From Streptomyces venezuelae (lineage in GTDB: Bacteria > Actinomycetota > Actinomycetes > Streptomycetales > Streptomycetaceae), in assembly GCF_008642295.1 (NCBI RefSeq), contig NZ_CP029190.1, forward strand, positions 2,390,001-2,454,000: 64,000 nt of DNA. Reading direction: 5' to 3'. Positions 7,808 to 19,674 of this stretch are shown here, piece by piece. The position numbers and the translations under genes are program-made. Within the stretch, counting starts at the first letter, position 1. Each line of letters begins with the position of its first letter. The notes beneath the pieces were generated by a model. That model did no database searches. It was not told the DNA's origin and was given only the letters and a program-made list of their open reading frames with translations.

Positions 7808-10468
7808 TCAGCGCAGCGGGAGCACGCCTCCCTCCGCCGCGCCGGCCGCCTCGGACGGGGCGGCGAGCAGCCCCAGTTCGGCCGGGGTCGCCAGCAGCGG
7901 GTGGGCGGGCAGGATGCGCACGGTGTAGCCGAAGGGCCCGGTGCGGTCCAGGGCGAGCGGCCCCTCGTACAGCCAGCGGCCCTCCAGGTCCGGGCCGGCG
8001 GCCGGCTTCAGCGGGAAGGTGCGGGCGTCCGCGATCACGTCGTGGGCGTCCACCCGTCCGGCGACGGCCTGGACCTCCACCTCCTCGGGGCTCAGGGTGG
8101 CGAGGTCCGCCTGTACCCGCAGGGTGAGCGTGGCGCCCAGTTCGGCGGTGCCGTTGACCGGAGTGGTGGCGAGCGCCTCCACATGGCCGACGGACACCCG
8201 CGGCCACACCTCGCGCACCCGGCTCTTCCAGGCGGCGAGGTCCCGGGCGGCCTCCGCGGTGAGGGCCCGGTGGGCCAGCGCGGCGGGTGCGTAGAGCCGT
8301 TCGACGTACTCCCGGACCATCCGCCCGGCGAGCACCTTGGGGCCGAGCGAGACCAGGGTCCGCCGGACCATCTCGATCCACCGCGAGGGCAGCTGGCCGG
8401 GGCCCGACCGGTCGTAGAAGCGGGGTGCCACCCGGCGCTCGATCAGCTCGTAGAGGGCCACCGCCTCCAGGTCGTCGCGCCGCTCCTCGTCGGTGCCGTC
8501 GTCGGCGGTGGGAATGGCCCAGCCGAAGTCCGGCTCGAACCATTCGTCCCACCAGCCGTCCAGTACGGACAGGTTGAGGCAGCCGTTGAGCGCGGCCTTC
8601 ATCCCGCTGGTGCCGCAGGCCTCCAGGGGCCGCAGCGGGTTGTTGAGCCAGACGTCGCAGCCCGGGTAGAGCTTCTGCGCCATGGCCATGCCGTAGTCGG
8701 GCAGGAACACGATCCGGTGCCGGACCTGCGGGTCGTCGGCGAACCGCACCAGTTCCTGGACGAGGCGCTTGCCGCCGTCGTCGGCGGGATGCGCCTTGCC
8801 GGCCACCACGATCTGCACCGGTCGTTCGGGGTCGAGCAACAGCCTGCGCAGCCGCTCGGGGTCGCGGAGCATCAGGGTGAGCCGCTTGTACGAGGGCACC
8901 CTGCGCGCGAAGCCGATGGTGAGCACGTCGGGGTCGAGCACCGAGTCCACCCAGCCGAGCTCGGCGGCTCCGGCGCCGCGCTGCCGCCAGGAGGCCCGCA
9001 GCCGGTCGCGCACCTCCTGGACGAGCTGTTCGCGCAGCGCCCGGCGGAGTTCCCAGATGTCCTGGTCGGGGATGTCGGCGACGGCGTCCCAGCGCTGGGA
9101 CCCGCCGACGGACAGGGCGTCCTCGGTCCGGCCGGCCCCGATCTGCCGGGCCCCGAGCCGCATCACCTCGGGCGCCACCCAGGTCGGGGCGTGCACGCCG
9201 TTGGTGACGGAGGTGATGGGCACGTCCGCGGGGTCGAATCCGGGCCACAGGCCCGCGAACATCTCGCGGGACACGGCCCCGTGCAGGGTGGAGACCCCGT
9301 TGGCGCGCTGGGCGAGCCGAAGTCCCATCACGGCCATGTTGAACACGCCGGGGTCGCCGCCGGGGTAGGTCTCGGCGCCCAGCCCGAGGATCCGGTCCAC
9401 GGGTACCCCGTCCAGTTCGCCGCCCTCGCCGAAGTGCCGTGCGACGAGCGAGCGTTCGAACCGGTCGATGCCGGCGGGCACCGGGGTGTGGGTGGTGAAC
9501 ACGGTTCCGGCGCGGACCGCCTCGACGGCGGCGTCGAACCCGAGGCCGTGTTCCCCGGCCAGTTCCCTTATGCGTTCGAGTCCGAGGAACCCGGCGTGCC
9601 CCTCGTTGGTGTGGAACACCTCGGGTGCGGGGTGGCCGGTGATCCGGCAGTAGGTCCGTACGGCCCGGACGCCGCCGATGCCGAGCAGCATTTCCTGGAG
9701 CAGCCGGTGGTCGCTGCCGCCGCCGTAGAGCCGGTCGGTCACCTCCCGGGCGCCGGCGTCGTTGTCCTCGACATCGGAGTCGAGGAGCAGCAGCGGGACC
9801 CGGCCGACCCGGGCCTGCCAGATGTGGGCGTGCAGCGACCGCCCGCCGGGGAGGGTGAGCGAGATCCGGGCGGGGGCGCCGTCGTGGTCGCGGAGGAGGG
9901 AGACGGGCAGCTCGTTCGGGTCGAGCACCGGGTAGTGCTCCTGCTGCCAGCCCTCCCGGGAGAGGGACTGGCGGAAGTAGCCGTGCCGGTAGAGCAGGCC
10001 GACTCCGATGAGGGGGACGCCGAGGTCGCTGGCGGCCTTGAGGTGGTCCCCGGCGAGGATGCCGAGGCCGCCGGAGTACTGCGGGAGGGCGGCGGTGATG
10101 CCGAATTCGGGTGAGAAGTAGGCGACGGCGGCGGGGAGCTCCCCGGCGGCCCGGGGCGCCTGCTGCGACTGGTACCACCTCTCGCCGCTCAGGTAGTCGT
10201 CGAGCTCGGCGGCGGCTGCGGCGAGCCGCCGCAGGAACCTCCGGTCCCGGGTCAGTTCTTGCAGACGGTGGTCGGAAACGGCCGCGAGAAGTCGGACGGG
10301 ATCCCCGCCGGCGTCCTGCCAGCCCTCGGGATCGACGCTGTGGAAGAGTTCTCGGGTCTCGGCATGCCACGACCAGCGCAGGTTGCGCGCGAGCGAGGCG
10401 AGCGGAAGCAGGGCTTCCGGAAGGACGGGGCGCACGGTGAATCGACGGATAGCCTTCACACGTTCCAC
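7808..10468 (-). CDS. glgP: alpha-glucan phosphorylase (GT35)
   Basis: PLP-dependent enzyme of 886 aa predicted to release glucose-1-phosphate from the non-reducing ends of glycogen or maltodextrin. It belongs to the long actinobacterial/archaeal-type group of alpha-glucan phosphorylases, with an N-terminal DUF3417-like region (RNLRWSWH near residue 30). FSPEFGI and YSGGLGILAGDHLKAASDLG come next. EVFHTNEGHAG, GWVDSVLDPD and the PLP-lysine segment GTSGMKAALNG follow. Its start faces the glgE operon across 509 bp, so synthesis and breakdown of the same polymer are divergently arranged. The first 30 bases after the start hold another possible start (GTG), which would change the protein by only a few residues. 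Confidence 0.94.
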   Translation of the reverse strand: MERVKAIRRFTVRPVLPEALLPLASLARNLRWSWHAETRELFHSVDPEGWQDAGGDPVRLLAAVSDHRLQELTRDRRFLRRLAAAAAELDDYLSGERWYQSQQAPRAAGELPAAVAYFSPEFGITAALPQYSGGLGILAGDHLKAASDLGVPLIGVGLLYRHGYFRQSLSREGWQQEHYPVLDPNELPVSLLRDHDGAPARISLTLPGGRSLHAHIWQARVGRVPLLLLDSDVEDNDAGAREVTDRLYGGGSDHRLLQEMLLGIGGVRAVRTYCRITGHPAPEVFHTNEGHAGFLGLERIRELAGEHGLGFDAAVEAVRAGTVFTTHTPVPAGIDRFERSLVARHFGEGGELDGVPVDRILGLGAETYPGGDPGVFNMAVMGLRLAQRANGVSTLHGAVSREMFAGLWPGFDPADVPITSVTNGVHAPTWVAPEVMRLGARQIGAGRTEDALSVGGSQRWDAVADIPDQDIWELRRALREQLVQEVRDRLRASWRQRGAGAAELGWVDSVLDPDVLTIGFARRVPSYKRLTLMLRDPERLRRLLLDPERPVQIVVAGKAHPADDGGKRLVQELVRFADDPQVRHRIVFLPDYGMAMAQKLYPGCDVWLNNPLRPLEACGTSGMKAALNGCLNLSVLDGWWDEWFEPDFGWAIPTADDGTDEERRDDLEAVALYELIERRVAPRFYDRSGPGQLPSRWIEMVRRTLVSLGPKVLAGRMVREYVERLYAPAALAHRALTAEAARDLAAWKSRVREVWPRVSVGHVEALATTPVNGTAELGATLTLRVQADLATLSPEEVEVQAVAGRVDAHDVIADARTFPLKPAAGPDLEGRWLYEGPLALDRTGPFGYTVRILPAHPLLATPAELGLLAAPSEAAGAAEGGVLPLR

Positions 10469-10977
10469 CTTCGCAGGCGTTTACGGATCGAAGCGGACGC
10501 ACCACGCTGTGCACCCGGTCATCACCCCGGGAAGGCTATCGCCGCCCCTCCCCCGCGGCCATGGTGCCTCGGCCGTCGACGGCACGTTGGCCGATAACCG
10601 TGTGGACGACATCGGCCGATTCACGGCCAACTCTTCCGAGTGCCGTGGTGATGACCCGACTTGACGAAGCCGCGGCGGACGCCGAGCCCGCCGATCACCT
10701 TGCGCGTGCGGCTACATACGAGTAGTTAACCAACCGCGACGGTTGTCCGGGCCGAGAGTGGGAAGGGCTCCCCGGGTACCGCGCACGGCAAACCCGCACT
10801 CCACCTCTCCCCGCCACCCGAGTGAACGCGGACAGGAGCGGCCATGCCCGCAGCCCAGCCGTCCACGGAGCGGCTAGAAACAGAGCGAACAGAGCGTGCA
10901 CAACCTGCTGAGCCGCCGGCCGGGCCGGCGGAGCTGTTGTCACCGAGCCCTGCGAACCTCCCCCAGGTGATCACATC
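10469..10977. promoter_or_regulatory. divergent region between glgP and glgE
   Basis: A 509-bp gap that should contain the promoters of glgP (minus) and the glgE operon (plus). The palindrome CAACCGCGACGGTTG at 10731-10745 (arms CAACCG/CGGTTG) is the clearest operator-like element, just after an A/T-richer stretch around 10712-10730. From 10844 a small leader reading frame, listed separately, runs to glgE. I see no other gene. Confidence 0.4.
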
Positions 10978-10981
10978 ATGA
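10844..10981 (+). CDS. possible 45-aa leader ORF coupled to glgE
   Basis: An ATG at 10844 preceded by GACAGGAG (AGGAG five bases before the start, the best ribosome site in this gap) opens a 45-codon frame. It begins MPAAQPSTERLE and is rich in Pro, Glu and Ala. Its TGA stop overlaps the glgE ATG as ATGA (10978-10981), the arrangement of translational coupling. From memory, GlgE of S. coelicolor starts with a short MPA... extension fused in frame to the same core. This frame may therefore be that extension separated by a +1/-1 shift, real or from a sequencing error. It is not confirmed as a gene. Confidence 0.4.
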   Translation: MPAAQPSTERLETERTERAQPAEPPAGPAELLSPSPANLPQVITS

Positions 10982-12962
10982 TCGGTCGCATTCCCGTGCT
11001 GGACGTCCGCCCTGCCGTCGACTGCGGTGCCAGAGCCGCCAAGGCGGTCGTGGACGAGGTATTCGAGATCTCCGCCACCGTCTTCCGCGAAGGGCACGAC
11101 GCGGTGGCCGCCCATCTGCTGCTGCGGGACCCCAAGGGGCGGCTGCGAACGCCCGTCCCGATGGCGGAACTGGCCCCCGGCACCGACCGGTGGGGGGCCC
11201 GGGTGTCCGCGGACACCGAGGGGAGGTGGACGTACGCCGTCGAGGCGTGGAGCGATCCGGTCGCGACCTGGCGGGCGCATGCGCAGATCAAGATTCCGGC
11301 CGGGATCGACACGGAGCTGATGCTCCTGGAGGGGGCCGAGCTGTACGAGCGGGCCGCCGCCCGGATTCCCAAGAAGGACGGCCGGGAGGCGGTGCTGGCC
11401 GCCGCCGACCTGATGCGGGCGGAGGGCGATCCCGGCCGGCGGCTCCGGGCGGCCCTGGACCCCCGGGTGGACGCGGCCTTCGCCCGCCGCCCCTACCGGG
11501 AGCTGGTGACCGCCTCCAAGCCGGTGCCCCTGCTGGTCGAGCGGAAGCGCGCGCTGTTCGGGTCCTGGTACGAGCTGTTCCCCCGTTCGGAGGGCGCGGT
11601 CGTCGAGGAGGGGAAGCCCCCGGTCAGCGGCACCTTCAAGACCGCCGCCGAGCGGCTGCCCGCGATCGCCGCGATGGGCTTCGACGTGGTCTACCTGCCG
11701 CCGATCCACCCGATCGGGACCACCTTCCGCAAGGGGGCCAACAACTCGCTGTCGGCGGACGGTTGGGACCCGGGGGTGCCGTGGGCCATCGGGTCGCCGG
11801 AGGGCGGGCACGATGCGGTGCACCCCGATCTGGGCACCCTCGAGGACTTCGACGACTTCGTCCGGCGGGCCCGCGAGCTGCGCATCGAGGTGGCCCTCGA
11901 CTTCGCCCTCCAGTGCTCCCCGGACCACCCGTGGGTGGAGAAGCACCCGGAGTGGTTCCGGCACCGGGCCGACGGGACCATCGCGTACGCCGAGAACCCG
12001 CCGAAGAAGTACCAGGACATCTACCCCGTGCACTTCGACACCGACATGGCCGGCATCGTGGCCGAAACCGTGCGGGTGCTGCGCCACTGGATGGACCACG
12101 GGGTCCGCATCTTCCGGGTCGACAATCCGCACACCAAGCCGGTGGTGTTCTGGGAGAAGGTGCTCGGGGAGATCGGGAAGACCGACCCCGACGTGATCTT
12201 CCTGGCCGAGGCCTTCACCCGGCCCGCCATGATGCGGGCGCTGGCCGCCGTCGGCTTCCAGCAGTCGTACACCTATTTCACCTGGCGGAACACCAAGGAC
12301 GAGCTCACCGAGTACCTCCAGGAGCTCTCGGGTGAGACCGCGTCCGTCATGCGGCCCAACTTCTTCGTGAACACGCCGGACATCCTGCACGAGTACCTGC
12401 AGACCGGCGGCCGGCCCGCCTTCGAGGTGCGCGCCGTGCTGGCCGCCACGCTGTCACCCACCTGGGGGGTGTACGCGGGCTACGAACTGTGCGAGAACAC
12501 CCCGCTCCGGGAGGGCAGCGAGGAGTACCTGGACTCCGAGAAGTACCAGTTCAAGCCACGGGACTGGGCAGCCGCCGACCGGGAGGGGCGGACCATCGCC
12601 CCGCTGATCACCGCACTGAACCGGCTGCGCCGCCGCAACCCGGCCCTCCAGCAGCTGCGCGACATCCATTTCCACTCGACCGACAACGACCGGGTGATCG
12701 CCTATTCCAAGCACTGCGGCGCCAATTCCGTACTGGTGGTCGTCAACCTTGATCCGCACCACACCCAGGAGGCGACGGTCTCGTTGGACATGCCGGTACT
12801 CGGCCTCGAATGGCACGGGTCCCTCGCGGTGCGCGACGAGCTCACCGGCGAGACCTACCACTGGGGCAGGGCGAACTACGTGCGTCTGGAGCCGGGCCGA
12901 ACGCCTGCGCATGTGCTGACCGTCCTGCGACCGTCCCCGCCCACCGGAGGGTCACCCACCAC

Positions 12963-12966
<4 letters not shown>
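10978..12966 (+). CDS. glgE: alpha-1,4-glucan:maltose-1-phosphate maltosyltransferase
   Basis: GH13_3 enzyme (662 aa) that extends linear alpha-1,4-glucan with maltosyl units from maltose-1-phosphate in the cytoplasm. Family landmarks are [20 protein letters not shown] (near residue 240), [25 protein letters not shown] with the nucleophile Asp, and FLAEAFTRP with the acid Glu. Near the end comes the typical [20 protein letters not shown]. The ATG at 10978 is the only in-frame start after a stop at 10909 and has CAGGTGA eight bases upstream. Its N-terminus begins directly at IGRIPVLDV, about 16 residues shorter than the S. coelicolor protein as I recall it. It overlaps treS by ATGA and is the first main gene of the glgE-treS-mak-glgB operon. 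Confidence 0.95.
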
Positions 12967-14657
<1,691 letters not shown>

Positions 14658-14858
14658 ACCCGGCCGGGCGGTACCGGCGCCCACCCGCGCCCGTGCCGCC
14701 CGACCTCATCAAGTGCACGGCCGTCGGCGGCGAATGGGTCAATCGCCGCGCCAGGACGGACCATCCTGACCCGACACTCACCCACCGCCGGACAGCAAAT
14801 GCCGCGATCCGGGAGACTCTGCGCATTCTGTGACGGCCCGGGGAAAGGACGCGATGCC

Positions 14859-16310
14859 ATGTCGGAGGCTGCATCCGCCCGGAGCCGACGCCAGGGCGGC
14901 CACGGCCGCCTCGCGGCCGACCGGCTCGGCCCGCTGGAGCCCATGCTCCGCGCCTGGCTGCCCCGGCAGCGCTGGTTCGCCGGCAAAGGGCGCGAGATCG
15001 GCCGGGTCCACCTCGTCTCGGCGGCGGACCTGCTGCCGCCCCGCGTGGTGCCCGGACTGCTGCACCTGCTCGTGGACGTGGAGGCCGACGGCGCCACCTC
15101 CTGCTACCAGCTGCTGCTCGGGGTCCGCCCCGCCCTGCCGCCGGCCCTCGCCCCCGCGCTGATCGGGCGGGCGGAGGAGGGACCGTACGCCGGCCAGTTC
15201 GTGTACGAGGGGCTGGGCGATCCCCGGCTCGCCTCGCTGCTGCTGGAACGGCTGCGCGCCCCCGGCACCCTCGGCCCGCTCCGCTTCGACCGGGACCGCA
15301 CGGCCCTGATCCCGGCCGCCCTGGCCCCCCGGCCGATCTCCGGGGAACAGACCAACTCCTCGCTGATCTACGGGGATTCGTACATCCTCAAGGTGTTCAG
15401 ACGAGTCGGTCCCGGGGTCAACCCGGACCTGGAGCTGCCCCGGGCCCTGGCCGCCGCGGGCTGCGCCCGGGTACCGGCCCCGGTCGCCTGGTACGAGGCG
15501 GAGCTGCCCGGTGCCGAATCGCTCACTCTGGGCGTGCTCCAGCCCTATCTGCGGGGCTCCGACGACGGCTGGCAGCTGGCCCTGCGCCGGCTGGCCGCCG
15601 GCGACGGCTTCACCGCCGAGGCCCACGCCCTGGGCCGGGCCACCGCCGAGGTGCACAGCGCCCTCGCCGAAGCCCTGCCGACGGTGGCCCTGGACCCGGA
15701 GCGGACGGCCCGGCTGGCCGCCGGGATGACCGCCCGGCTGGCCGCCACGGTCCGCGAGGTGCCGGCCCTGCGCCCCTTCGAGGCGGGGCTGCAGGCGGCC
15801 TTCGACGCCCTGGGCTCCTCCCGCGGGCTGGCCGTGCCGGCCCAGCGCATCCACGGGGACCTGCACCTGGGCCAGACCCTGCGCACCACGGACGGCAGCT
15901 GGTCGCTGATCGACTTCGAGGGCGAGCCCGCCCGGCCGCTGGCCGAGCGCCGCCGCCCCGAGCCGGCCGTCCGCGACATCGCCGGCATGCTGCGCAGCTT
16001 CGACTACGCCGCCCGCTCCCACCAGCCGTTCGCCCCGGACTGGTCCGACGGCTGCCGGGCCGCCTTCTGCGAGGGGTACGCCCGGACCACCGGCCGCGAC
16101 CCCCGCGAGGACCCGGTGCTGCTCCGCGCGTACGAGACCGACAAGGCCGTCTACGAGGCCCGGTACGAGTCCCGGCACCGCCCGGACTGGCTGCACGTCC
16201 CGATGGCGGCCATCCGCCGCCTCTCCGCCCGTGAGCGCCCCCTCGCCAAGCGGGCGCCCGCACCTTCCTCCCACCCCCGCCCGCAGCCGCCTAGGAGGCC
16301 GCACTCGTGA
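14859..16310 (+). CDS. mak: maltokinase
   Basis: ATP-dependent kinase (483 aa; also called pep2) predicted to phosphorylate maltose to maltose-1-phosphate, the substrate of GlgE. The N-terminal cap domain contains [12 protein letters not shown] (residues ~35-46) and [20 protein letters not shown]. The aminoglycoside-phosphotransferase-like fold carries [12 protein letters not shown] (catalytic loop) and [13 protein letters not shown] (metal-binding Asp). The ATG at 14859 is chosen because GGAAAGGA lies nine bases upstream and the protein then matches the usual length; another in-frame ATG at 14799 lacks a ribosome site. A 201-bp gap separates it from treS, long enough for an internal promoter. 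It overlaps glgB by GTGA. Confidence 0.93.
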   Translation: MSEAASARSRRQGGHGRLAADRLGPLEPMLRAWLPRQRWFAGKGREIGRVHLVSAADLLPPRVVPGLLHLLVDVEADGATSCYQLLLGVRPALPPALAPALIGRAEEGPYAGQFVYEGLGDPRLASLLLERLRAPGTLGPLRFDRDRTALIPAALAPRPISGEQTNSSLIYGDSYILKVFRRVGPGVNPDLELPRALAAAGCARVPAPVAWYEAELPGAESLTLGVLQPYLRGSDDGWQLALRRLAAGDGFTAEAHALGRATAEVHSALAEALPTVALDPERTARLAAGMTARLAATVREVPALRPFEAGLQAAFDALGSSRGLAVPAQRIHGDLHLGQTLRTTDGSWSLIDFEGEPARPLAERRRPEPAVRDIAGMLRSFDYAARSHQPFAPDWSDGCRAAFCEGYARTTGRDPREDPVLLRAYETDKAVYEARYESRHRPDWLHVPMAAIRRLSARERPLAKRAPAPSSHPRPQPPRRPHS

Positions 16311-18613
16311 GCGCCGCCCGTCAGCCGTCGCCGCCGTCCCCGCCCGCCCTCGAGGAGAGCCCGGTACGGGAGAGTCCCGTACGGAAGAAGCCCCGCACGC
16401 CCCGCGCCCGCCGGGCGCCCGCGCACGGGGTACGGCCCGCACCCGCACTCGCGGCGGCGGAGCGGGCCCGGCTCCTGGAGGGCCGGCACCACGACCCGCA
16501 CGGTGTGCTGGGTGCCCGCACCCTGCGCGGGGGGGTGGCGATCCGGGCACTGCGCCCGCACGCCAGGACGGTGACCATCGTCGCCAAGGGCCTGCGGGCC
16601 GAGCTGCACGACGACGGGGACGGGCTGTTCTCCGGGCTGCTGCCGCTCACCGAGGTGCCGGACTACCGGCTGCTGGTGGGCTACGAGGGCGATGAGATCG
16701 AGGTGCATGACCCGTACCGGTTTTTGCCCGCCCTCGGGGAGCTGGACCTGCACCTGATCGGCGAGGGCCGGCACGAGGAACTGTGGACCGCGCTGGGCGC
16801 CGTGCCGATGGAGCACCAGGGGGTGGCCGGCACCCGGTTCACGGTGTGGGCGCCGAACGCCCAGGGGGTGCGGGTCACCGGGGACTTCTCGTACTGGAAC
16901 GCGGTGGCCCATCCGATGCGTTCGCTGGGGGCGAGCGGGGTCTGGGAGCTGTTCCTGCCCGGGGTCGGAGCGGGTGCCTTGTACAAGTTCGACATCGCCG
17001 GGCCCGACGGCGGTCACACGCTGCGGGCGGACCCGATGGCCCGGCAGGCCGAGGTCCCGCCGGCCACCGCCTCGGTGGTGACGGAGAGCTCGTACGTCTG
17101 GCAGGACGCGGAATGGATGGCCAGACGCGGGGAACGGCCGCCGCACCAGGCGCCGTTCTCGGTGTACGAGGTGCACCTGGGCTCCTGGCGGCCGGGCCTG
17201 ACCTACCGGCAGCTGGCGGCCCAGCTGCCCGGGTACGTACGGGAGCTCGGCTTCACCCATGTGGAGCTGATGCCGGTGGCCGAGCACCCCTTCGGGGGCT
17301 CCTGGGGCTACCAGGTGACCGGGTTCTACGCGCCGACCTCCCGGATGGGCAGCCCGGACGACTTCCGCTTCCTGGTGGACGCGCTGCACGCGGCCGGCAT
17401 CGGCGTGATCGTCGACTGGGTGCCGGCCCACTTCCCGCGGGACTCCTGGGCGCTGGCCGAGTTCGACGGCCGGCCGCTGTACGAGCACCAGGACCCGAGG
17501 CGGTCCGCGCACCCGGACTGGGGCACGCTGGAGTTCGACTACGGCCGCAAGGAGGTCCGCAACTTCCTGGTGGCGAACGCCGTCTACTGGGGCCAGGAGT
17601 TCCATGTGGACGGGATCCGGGTGGACGCGGTGGCCTCGATGCTCTACCTGGACTACTCGCGCAACGAGGGCGAGTGGGTGCCGAACGAGCACGGCGGCCG
17701 GGAGAACTGGGACGCGGTGCGGTTCCTCCAGGAGATGAACGCCACCGTGTACCGGCGCTGCCCGGGGGTGGTGACCATCGCCGAGGAGTCCACCGCCTGG
17801 GACGGGGTGACCCGGCCGACGGACACCGGGGGCCTCGGCTTCGGGCTGAAGTGGAACATGGGCTGGATGCACGACACCCTCCGCTACATGTCGAAGGAGC
17901 CGGTGCACCGCAAGTACCACCACCACGACATGACCTTCGGGATGGTCTACGCGTACAGCGAGAACTACGTGCTGCCGATCTCGCACGACGAGGTGGTGCA
18001 CGGCAAGCAGGCGCTGGTGTCGAAGATGCCCGGGGACTGGTGGCAGCAGCGGGCCTGCCACCGGGCGTACCTGGGGTACATGTGGGCGCATCCGGGCAAG
18101 CAGCTGCTGTTCATGGGGCAGGAGTTCGCGCAGGGGGCCGAGTGGTCGGAGGCGCACGGGCCGGACTGGTGGCTGCTGGACTCCTCGTACTCCGCGGCGG
18201 GCGACCACCACGGGGTGCGGACCCTGGTCGGGGACCTGAACCGGGAGTACGCGGGGACTCCGGCGCTGTGGGAGCGGGACTCCATGCCGGACGGGTTCGC
18301 CTGGGTGGAGGCGGACGCGGCGGAGGACAACGTCTTCGCCTTCCTGCGGTACGCGGCGGACGGCACTCCGCTGCTGGCGGTGTGCAACTTCTCGCCGGTG
18401 ATCCGGCACGGCTACCGGGTGGGCGTGCCCGCGGACGTGCCGGCCTGGCGGGAGGTGCTGAACACCGACGACCGGCGGTACGGGGGCAGCGGGGTGCGCG
18501 TCGGCGGGCCGGGGGGTGCGCCGGTGCTGCCCGAGCGGGTGCCGGCACACGGGCGGGCGGCGAGTCTGCGGCTCACCGTGCCGCCGCTGGCGACGGTCTG
18601 GCTGCGTCCCTGA
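16307..18613 (+). CDS. glgB: 1,4-alpha-glucan branching enzyme
   Basis: GH13_9 enzyme (768 aa) that introduces alpha-1,6 branches into the glucan made by GlgE. After a Pro/Arg-rich N-terminal tail (~60 residues) come an N1-type domain and the CBM48 domain ([24 protein letters not shown]). The catalytic barrel follows, with [34 protein letters not shown] (nucleophile Asp), TIAEESTAW (acid Glu) and [12 protein letters not shown]. The GTG at 16307 overlaps the mak stop and follows CTAGGAGG. The extra N-terminal tail is typical for streptomycete GlgB but has no known role. It is the last gene of the operon; a strong hairpin cluster follows. Confidence 0.95.
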   Translation: MSAARQPSPPSPPALEESPVRESPVRKKPRTPRARRAPAHGVRPAPALAAAERARLLEGRHHDPHGVLGARTLRGGVAIRALRPHARTVTIVAKGLRAELHDDGDGLFSGLLPLTEVPDYRLLVGYEGDEIEVHDPYRFLPALGELDLHLIGEGRHEELWTALGAVPMEHQGVAGTRFTVWAPNAQGVRVTGDFSYWNAVAHPMRSLGASGVWELFLPGVGAGALYKFDIAGPDGGHTLRADPMARQAEVPPATASVVTESSYVWQDAEWMARRGERPPHQAPFSVYEVHLGSWRPGLTYRQLAAQLPGYVRELGFTHVELMPVAEHPFGGSWGYQVTGFYAPTSRMGSPDDFRFLVDALHAAGIGVIVDWVPAHFPRDSWALAEFDGRPLYEHQDPRRSAHPDWGTLEFDYGRKEVRNFLVANAVYWGQEFHVDGIRVDAVASMLYLDYSRNEGEWVPNEHGGRENWDAVRFLQEMNATVYRRCPGVVTIAEESTAWDGVTRPTDTGGLGFGLKWNMGWMHDTLRYMSKEPVHRKYHHHDMTFGMVYAYSENYVLPISHDEVVHGKQALVSKMPGDWWQQRACHRAYLGYMWAHPGKQLLFMGQEFAQGAEWSEAHGPDWWLLDSSYSAAGDHHGVRTLVGDLNREYAGTPALWERDSMPDGFAWVEADAAEDNVFAFLRYAADGTPLLAVCNFSPVIRHGYRVGVPADVPAWREVLNTDDRRYGGSGVRVGGPGGAPVLPERVPAHGRAASLRLTVPPLATVWLRP

Positions 18614-18620
18614 CGGGCGG

Positions 18621-18671
18621 GAGGGCCCCCTGCGGAAGGGGGGCCCTCGCCACCCCCGTTCGCGAGGGCCC
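18621..18671 (+). terminator. two overlapping hairpins after glgB
   Basis: GAGGGCCCCC (18621-18630) pairs with GGGGGCCCTC (18639-18648). GGGCCCTCGC (18641-18650) can instead pair with GCGAGGGCCC (18662-18671). The two stems share bases and exclude each other. Most likely a terminator region for the glgE operon. Confidence 0.65.
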
Positions 18672-18904
18672 CCGGAGGGATCACGCATCCGCCGGGGGTC
18701 CGGTTCAAGCCGTTGCGGGGGTGTGGTGCAGCTCACGTGATACGTATCGCGTAAGGTGGCCGGAACGTGAGCACTCCTCTATTACCGGACGGTCACGGGG
18801 AAAACGGATCAAAGCAACGGACACCGTAGGAGATTCCTACGAGTTGTGAGCTTGGTCGAACAGCCCGTAGTCGGCGAACCCCGGCCACTTCTAGCCTGTG
18901 CCGC

Positions 18905-19588
18905 GTGCACCAGAGCCCACCCTTCAACGCCCCCGCCGCCCGCCGCCTGCGCGTGGCCCTGGGGATGGCACCCGGCCACGTCGCCTATGGGCTGCGCGCC
19001 CAGTACGGCCTGCTCGTCGCGCCCGAAACCGTCATGGCCTGGGAGGCCGGCGACGTGCCGCCCTCCTCCGCCGAGCTGACCGCGCTCGCCGGCGTGCTGT
19101 GGTGTTCCCCCGGAGAGCTGCTCGCCGAGCCGGTGACCTTGCGGGAGCACCGCATGGCCCGCGGGCTCGCCCCCGAGGAACTGTCCCGGCGGATCGGGCT
19201 GGAGACGAACTCCTACCAGAAGATGGAGGACTCGGGCCGGTGGAAGGGCAATGAGCGGCAGTCCGCCGCCCTGGCCTCGGTGCTCGGGCTGACGCTGCCG
19301 CAGTACGTGGCCGCGACCGGCCGGCAGGAGGAGCTGGCCGAGGTGCTCCGCAATGCGGTGACCACCCGCTGGCAGGCCTATCTCAAGCCGCTGTCCAAGC
19401 TGCTGCCGGTACCGAAGGACCACCTGGAGGTGGTGCTCGAACGGCTGCACCAGGACTACCAGTCCAGGATGGTGGCCACCCTCAGCTGGGGCGGTGGCGT
19501 GGGCGAGGCCGGCAGCGGGGACGCCGGCCGGGAGTTCCTCGCGGAGATCGTGGACCGGTTCTGGTCGCTGGCCCGGAGTACGGAGTAG
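18905..19588 (+). CDS. helix-turn-helix (XRE-type) transcriptional regulator
   Basis: Cytoplasmic DNA-binding protein of 227 aa. It seems to hold two HTH segments: a degenerate one at residues ~12-45 (LRVALGMAPGHVAYGLRAQYG...VMAWEAG) and an XRE/Cro-like one at ~70-110 (LREHRMARGLAPEELSRRIGLETNSYQKMEDSG). A C-terminal domain of unknown role follows. The GTG at 18905 has no Shine-Dalgarno; a TAGCCT box ends eight bases upstream, so the message may be leaderless. GATACGTATC, a perfect 10-bp palindrome, lies at about 18739-18748. The gene sits alone between glgB and the convergent pfkA. Its targets are unknown; control of the neighbouring carbon genes is only a guess. Confidence 0.85.
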   Translation: MHQSPPFNAPAARRLRVALGMAPGHVAYGLRAQYGLLVAPETVMAWEAGDVPPSSAELTALAGVLWCSPGELLAEPVTLREHRMARGLAPEELSRRIGLETNSYQKMEDSGRWKGNERQSAALASVLGLTLPQYVAATGRQEELAEVLRNAVTTRWQAYLKPLSKLLPVPKDHLEVVLERLHQDYQSRMVATLSWGGGVGEAGSGDAGREFLAEIVDRFWSLARSTE

Positions 19589-19674
19589 CGGATTAGCGGG
19601 GGTGTAAGGCCGCCGCCCCCACATCCCGGGCCGTCCGGCCGGAACATGGGGGCGAAGGTCCCGGCCGGGCCGGG

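Noticed and set aside
5375..10114. A 1579-codon open frame on the plus strand
   Set aside because: It runs opposite to the clear acidic protein, MFS and glgP genes, has no recognisable domain and is explained by the GC-biased third positions of those genes.
10590..10597. GCCGATAA, resembling the -10 box of sigma-WhiG promoters
   Set aside because: The needed TAAA box 15 bases upstream is absent (GGCC is there), so it is probably chance.
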